A program made the position numbers and the translations under genes. From JAIOPA01 sp046076045 (GTDB taxonomy: Bacteria > Eisenbacteria > RBG-16-71-46), in assembly GCA_046076045.1 (NCBI GenBank), contig JBJTRI010000164.1, forward strand, positions 1 through 8,037: a DNA stretch of 8,037 nt. The letters are read 5' to 3'. Under the pieces are notes generated by a model that was not told the DNA's origin, did not search any database, and saw nothing but the letters and a program-made list of their open reading frames with translations. Below, one piece after another: positions 6,692 to 8,037 of the stretch. Position 1 is the stretch's first letter. Each line of letters begins with the position of its first letter.

Positions 6692-7206
6692 CGTTCCCCT
6701 CCCCGCGGCGTCTTCCCGCCGGAGCGCGCCTTCGGCTGGCGCAGCCCCGCCCACGGATCGACCACCAGTCGGGCCGAGCGAACCTCGGCCCAGTCGAACC
6801 ACTGCTCATCCCCTTCGTCGGTGCGAACACCCGCGCGCCCGTCCACGGGGCCGAGCAGCACGCCTTCCCAGCGGCGCCGACCCTCCCGTGCCTCGTGCGT
6901 CTGCAGGCTGACCCTCTGACCGGTGAAGCGCTGGACGTGATCGAGCGACCGGAGCGGTCGCTCCAGACCCGGGGAGCTCACCTCGAGGTGATAGCGACCC
7001 GGGACGATCTGGTTCATGTCCATGGCGTCCGCGAGCCGACGACTGAAACGAGCGCAATCGTCCAAGGTCACGCCACCGGGCTTGTCCAGGAACACCCGGA
7101 TGACCCGATGGTGACCGAGCGATGCCTGCTCGATGTCCACCAACTCGTAACCGTGCTCGTCAGCCAGGGGTTCAGCGAGCTGGCGAACCTCTTCGCGGAC
7201 TTCCAT
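6688..7206 (-). CDS. rimP: ribosome maturation factor RimP
   Basis: RimP is a small cytoplasmic protein needed for late 30S subunit assembly. The 172-residue product has the expected two-domain layout. An alpha/beta N-terminal domain (about 1-88) contains the family hallmark YHLEVSSPGLERPL at 72-85 and the preceding FSRRLADAMDM helix. The C-terminal SH3-like domain runs over about 89-150 (FTGQRVSLQTHE, WEGVLLGPVDG). A basic Arg/Lys/Gly-rich tail of some 20 residues ends the protein. The ATG at 7206 follows AGGAG with a four-base spacer. Its TGA stop overlaps the nusA ATG by four bases, the standard rimP-nusA-infB arrangement. A promoter-like site and a terminator-like hairpin lie immediately upstream, so control of this leader would affect the whole operon. 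Confidence 0.95.
   Translation of the reverse strand: MEVREEVRQLAEPLADEHGYELVDIEQASLGHHRVIRVFLDKPGGVTLDDCARFSRRLADAMDMNQIVPGRYHLEVSSPGLERPLRSLDHVQRFTGQRVSLQTHEAREGRRRWEGVLLGPVDGRAGVRTDEGDEQWFDWAEVRSARLVVDPWAGLRQPKARSGGKTPRGGER
6698..6702 (-). promoter_or_regulatory. Shine-Dalgarno site deciding the nusA start
   Basis: A G-rich tract with GGAGG at its core lies six bases before the ATG at 6691, inside the last codons of rimP. This, together with the ATGA overlap, argues for re-initiation or coupled translation of nusA after rimP and against the longer frame from 6802. Confidence 0.65.
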
Positions 7207-7210
7207 TTGG

Positions 7211-7215
7211 CTCCT
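7211..7215 (-). promoter_or_regulatory. Shine-Dalgarno site of rimP, 11 bases after a U-tract
   Basis: TAGGAG on the minus strand with four bases between AGGAG and the ATG at 7206. It lies only 11 bases downstream of the six-T run of the leader hairpin, which leaves no room for a separate promoter between the hairpin and the gene. Confidence 0.6.
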
Positions 7216-7226
7216 ACGGCAGGGAC

Positions 7227-7258
7227 AAAAAACGGAGTGGGCGCACCTGCCCCACTCC
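7227..7258 (-). terminator. intrinsic-terminator-like hairpin plus U6 in the rimP leader (possible attenuator)
   Basis: On the minus strand GGAGTGGG (7258-7251) pairs perfectly with CCCACTCC (7241-7234) across a nine-base loop. After one G comes TTTTTT (7232-7227). This is the textbook form of a rho-independent terminator and the only one with a real T-run seen in the window. It ends 20 bases before the rimP start codon. It could end transcription coming from the M28 side or act as an attenuator for the rimP operon; the nearby promoter-like site favours the second. An alternative is a 5' hairpin that stabilises the message. Confidence 0.7.
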
Positions 7259-7266
7259 TGCGGCGG

Positions 7267-7295
7267 AGGATACCCGAACCACGCGCGCCCGGCAA
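7267..7295 (-). promoter_or_regulatory. putative sigma70-type promoter for the rimP-nusA-infB operon
   Basis: On the minus strand TTGCCG (7295-7290, 4 of 6 to TTGACA) and TATCCT (7272-7267, 4 of 6 to TATAAT) are spaced by exactly 17 bases. The expected start would be near 7259, directly at the foot of the terminator-like hairpin. The match is moderate, and the promoter consensus of this organism is unknown. Position upstream of the operon is the main support. Confidence 0.4.
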
Positions 7296-7537
7296 GGCCC
7301 GCGCCGGAACCCGAGTTCGTATCCGAACCAAATTCCCCGCACGAAGAACGCCAATGCGCCTCACCCGCTCGAGGCCGTGACCGCAGCCAAGCCCCTCCGA
7401 TGCCCCACCCCGAGAACGGATTCAGCCCGCCCCCGATTCACCCCCACACCGGGTTCGGAGTCCGCGCCCCGACCGGTCCCCTACCCCCGAGGATCGTTCC
7501 GAGCCCGAGGGCACGCACGCGAGCCGAAGTGCAGCAG

Positions 7538-7754
7538 CGGGGGTGCGGGCGGGGCGACGGATGCGGGGTCGCGGACGCCGGAACGGCCGTCCCGTCTGCA
7601 GGCGGAGGGGCGTGGGGGACGGGGGTGCGGGCGGGGCGAGTCACGAGCAGGCCGGAGCGCAGGGATGCGCGGAGGCCGACCGCGAGTGTCAGGGGCGCTG
7701 CGGCCAGGAGGGCCGCGGCGGCCCGGTCGCCCCGCACGCACTCCCGTCCCCCGC
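7538..7754. repeat. G-rich 20-mer in two direct copies plus one inverted copy
   Basis: CGGGGGTGCGGGCGGGGCGA occurs identically at 7538-7557 and 7620-7639, 82 bases apart. A related copy lies inverted at 7727-7754; over 28 bases it matches the region 7612-7639 at 25 positions, so the two can form a long stem. The copies fall in the gap between genes. Low-complexity GC composition makes partial matches easy, but an identical 20-mer plus an inverted 28-mer is more than I would expect from composition alone. Confidence 0.6.
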
Positions 7755-7863
7755 ACCCCGGCTACACGCACCGGCCCTACCGACAAGGCGAAAGCCGACA
7801 CCCGTGCACACAGGAGTGTTGCAGCGAGCGCGCTTTGGGGGCCACTCCTCCAAGCATCGCTCC

Positions 7864-8037
7864 CTACGGTCGCGCCAGCGCACTCCGATACACGACCCAA
7901 GCCGCGACCCGCGACACCTCCGCCAGACTCTCCCCCGAGACCTTGTCCGGCGTGTCCTCCGGCGTGTGCCACCACGGGTAGTCGAAGTCGATGATGTCCA
8001 CCGCGGGCAGCCCCGCGTCGAGCAACGGGATGTGGTC
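7864..8037 (-). CDS. M28-family zinc peptidase, C-terminal 57 residues (cut by window edge)
   Basis: The minus strand reads in from the window edge as DHIPLLDAGLPAVDIIDFDY, then PWWHTPEDTPDKVS and a final helix (ESLAEVSRVAAWVVYRSALARP) to a TAG at 7864-7866. DHIPLLxAGxPAVDIIDFDYPxWHTxxDTPDKVS is the C-terminal signature of M28 metallopeptidases of the aminopeptidase / glutaminyl-peptide cyclotransferase-like type. The His in WWHT is the last zinc ligand, and the preceding DH-IPLL loop lines the active site. These enzymes are usually exported and act on N-terminal residues of peptides. Whether this is a peptidase or a glutaminyl cyclase cannot be told from the fragment, and the other zinc ligands and any signal peptide lie outside. 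It is on the same strand as rimP but 658 bases away and is probably a separate unit. Confidence 0.85.
   Translation of the reverse strand, partial: DHIPLLDAGLPAVDIIDFDYPWWHTPEDTPDKVSGESLAEVSRVAAWVVYRSALARP

Larger units (their letters stand above)
7259..7863. other. 605-base gap between the M28 gene and rimP, no convincing gene, G-rich repeats
   Basis: Frames here give only Arg/Pro/Gly/Ala-rich translations typical of very GC-rich noncoding DNA. No tRNA or known structural RNA signature was recognised. The stretch holds the rimP promoter-like site, the repeated 20-mer described separately, and a hairpin AGGAGTG/CACTCCT (7812-7818 with 7843-7849) starting 15 bases past the M28 stop, without a T-run. 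A direct repeat related to GGTTCGG lies on the minus strand around 7273-7330. It may encode a noncoding RNA ending at the 7227 terminator; there is no direct evidence. Confidence 0.5.

Noticed and set aside
5342..6919. 525-codon open frame on the plus strand opposite nusA
   Set aside because: Same artefact: it covers nusA in antisense and the translation has no domain signal.
7315..7335. tRNA T-arm-like GGTTCGGATACGAAC on the minus strand upstream of rimP
   Set aside because: Some genomes have a tRNA before rimP, but here no acceptor, D or anticodon arms can be built around it. It is only a short hairpin.
7438..7737. 99-codon minus-strand frame starting GTG with a hydrophobic Ala/Leu-rich beginning
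   Set aside because: After the first 30 residues it becomes Pro/Arg/His-rich noise. It runs through the G-rich repeats, and no good ribosome site or family match is visible. A small secreted or membrane peptide cannot be excluded.

Overview
The window is G+C-rich bacterial DNA carrying most of a conserved transcription/translation operon on the minus strand. Read 5' to 3' on that strand the order is: end of an M28-family zinc peptidase (7864-8037, cut by the window edge), a roughly 600-base stretch with no convincing gene, then rimP (7206-6688), nusA (6691-5345) and infB (5352-2545). After a 2.4 kb accessory stretch comes the first 26 codons of ylxP/DUF503 (78-1, cut by the window edge). rbfA and truB usually follow ylxP and would be expected beyond the left edge. 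The protein style (M28 peptidase, an IF-2 with a long Ala/Pro/Gly-rich linker, a NusA with a C-terminal helix-hairpin-helix part) fits a high-GC phylum such as Gemmatimonadota. That is an impression from sequence style, not a placement.

The core operon is tightly packed. rimP and nusA overlap by four bases (ATGA), and nusA and infB overlap by eight. Each gene has a clear Shine-Dalgarno sequence, so the ribosome maturation factor, the transcription elongation/termination factor and the initiation factor are probably made from one message with coupled translation. Just upstream of rimP are a sigma70-like promoter (7267-7295) and, right at its expected transcription start, a GC hairpin followed by six U (7227-7258). 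This looks like an intrinsic terminator in the leader of an operon that encodes NusA, a protein that itself acts on such terminators.

Between infB and ylxP, which are commonly neighbours, lies an accessory segment. It holds a stand-alone PPC/DUF296 protein (2345-1947, minus) and a class I SAM-dependent methyltransferase on the opposite strand (to 1753) whose N-terminal part sits in another frame. It also holds a 137-base fold-back repeat with 23-bp arms (649-785) and a 73-residue protein with two predicted membrane segments (441-220, minus). The segment reads as an insertion with partly decayed cargo.

No complete novel system, CRISPR array, tRNA or rRNA was found. The most interesting items are the terminator-like rimP leader, the frameshifted methyltransferase with a likely CG-dinucleotide slip, the fold-back element, and the G-rich repeats in the 7.3-7.86 kb gap.
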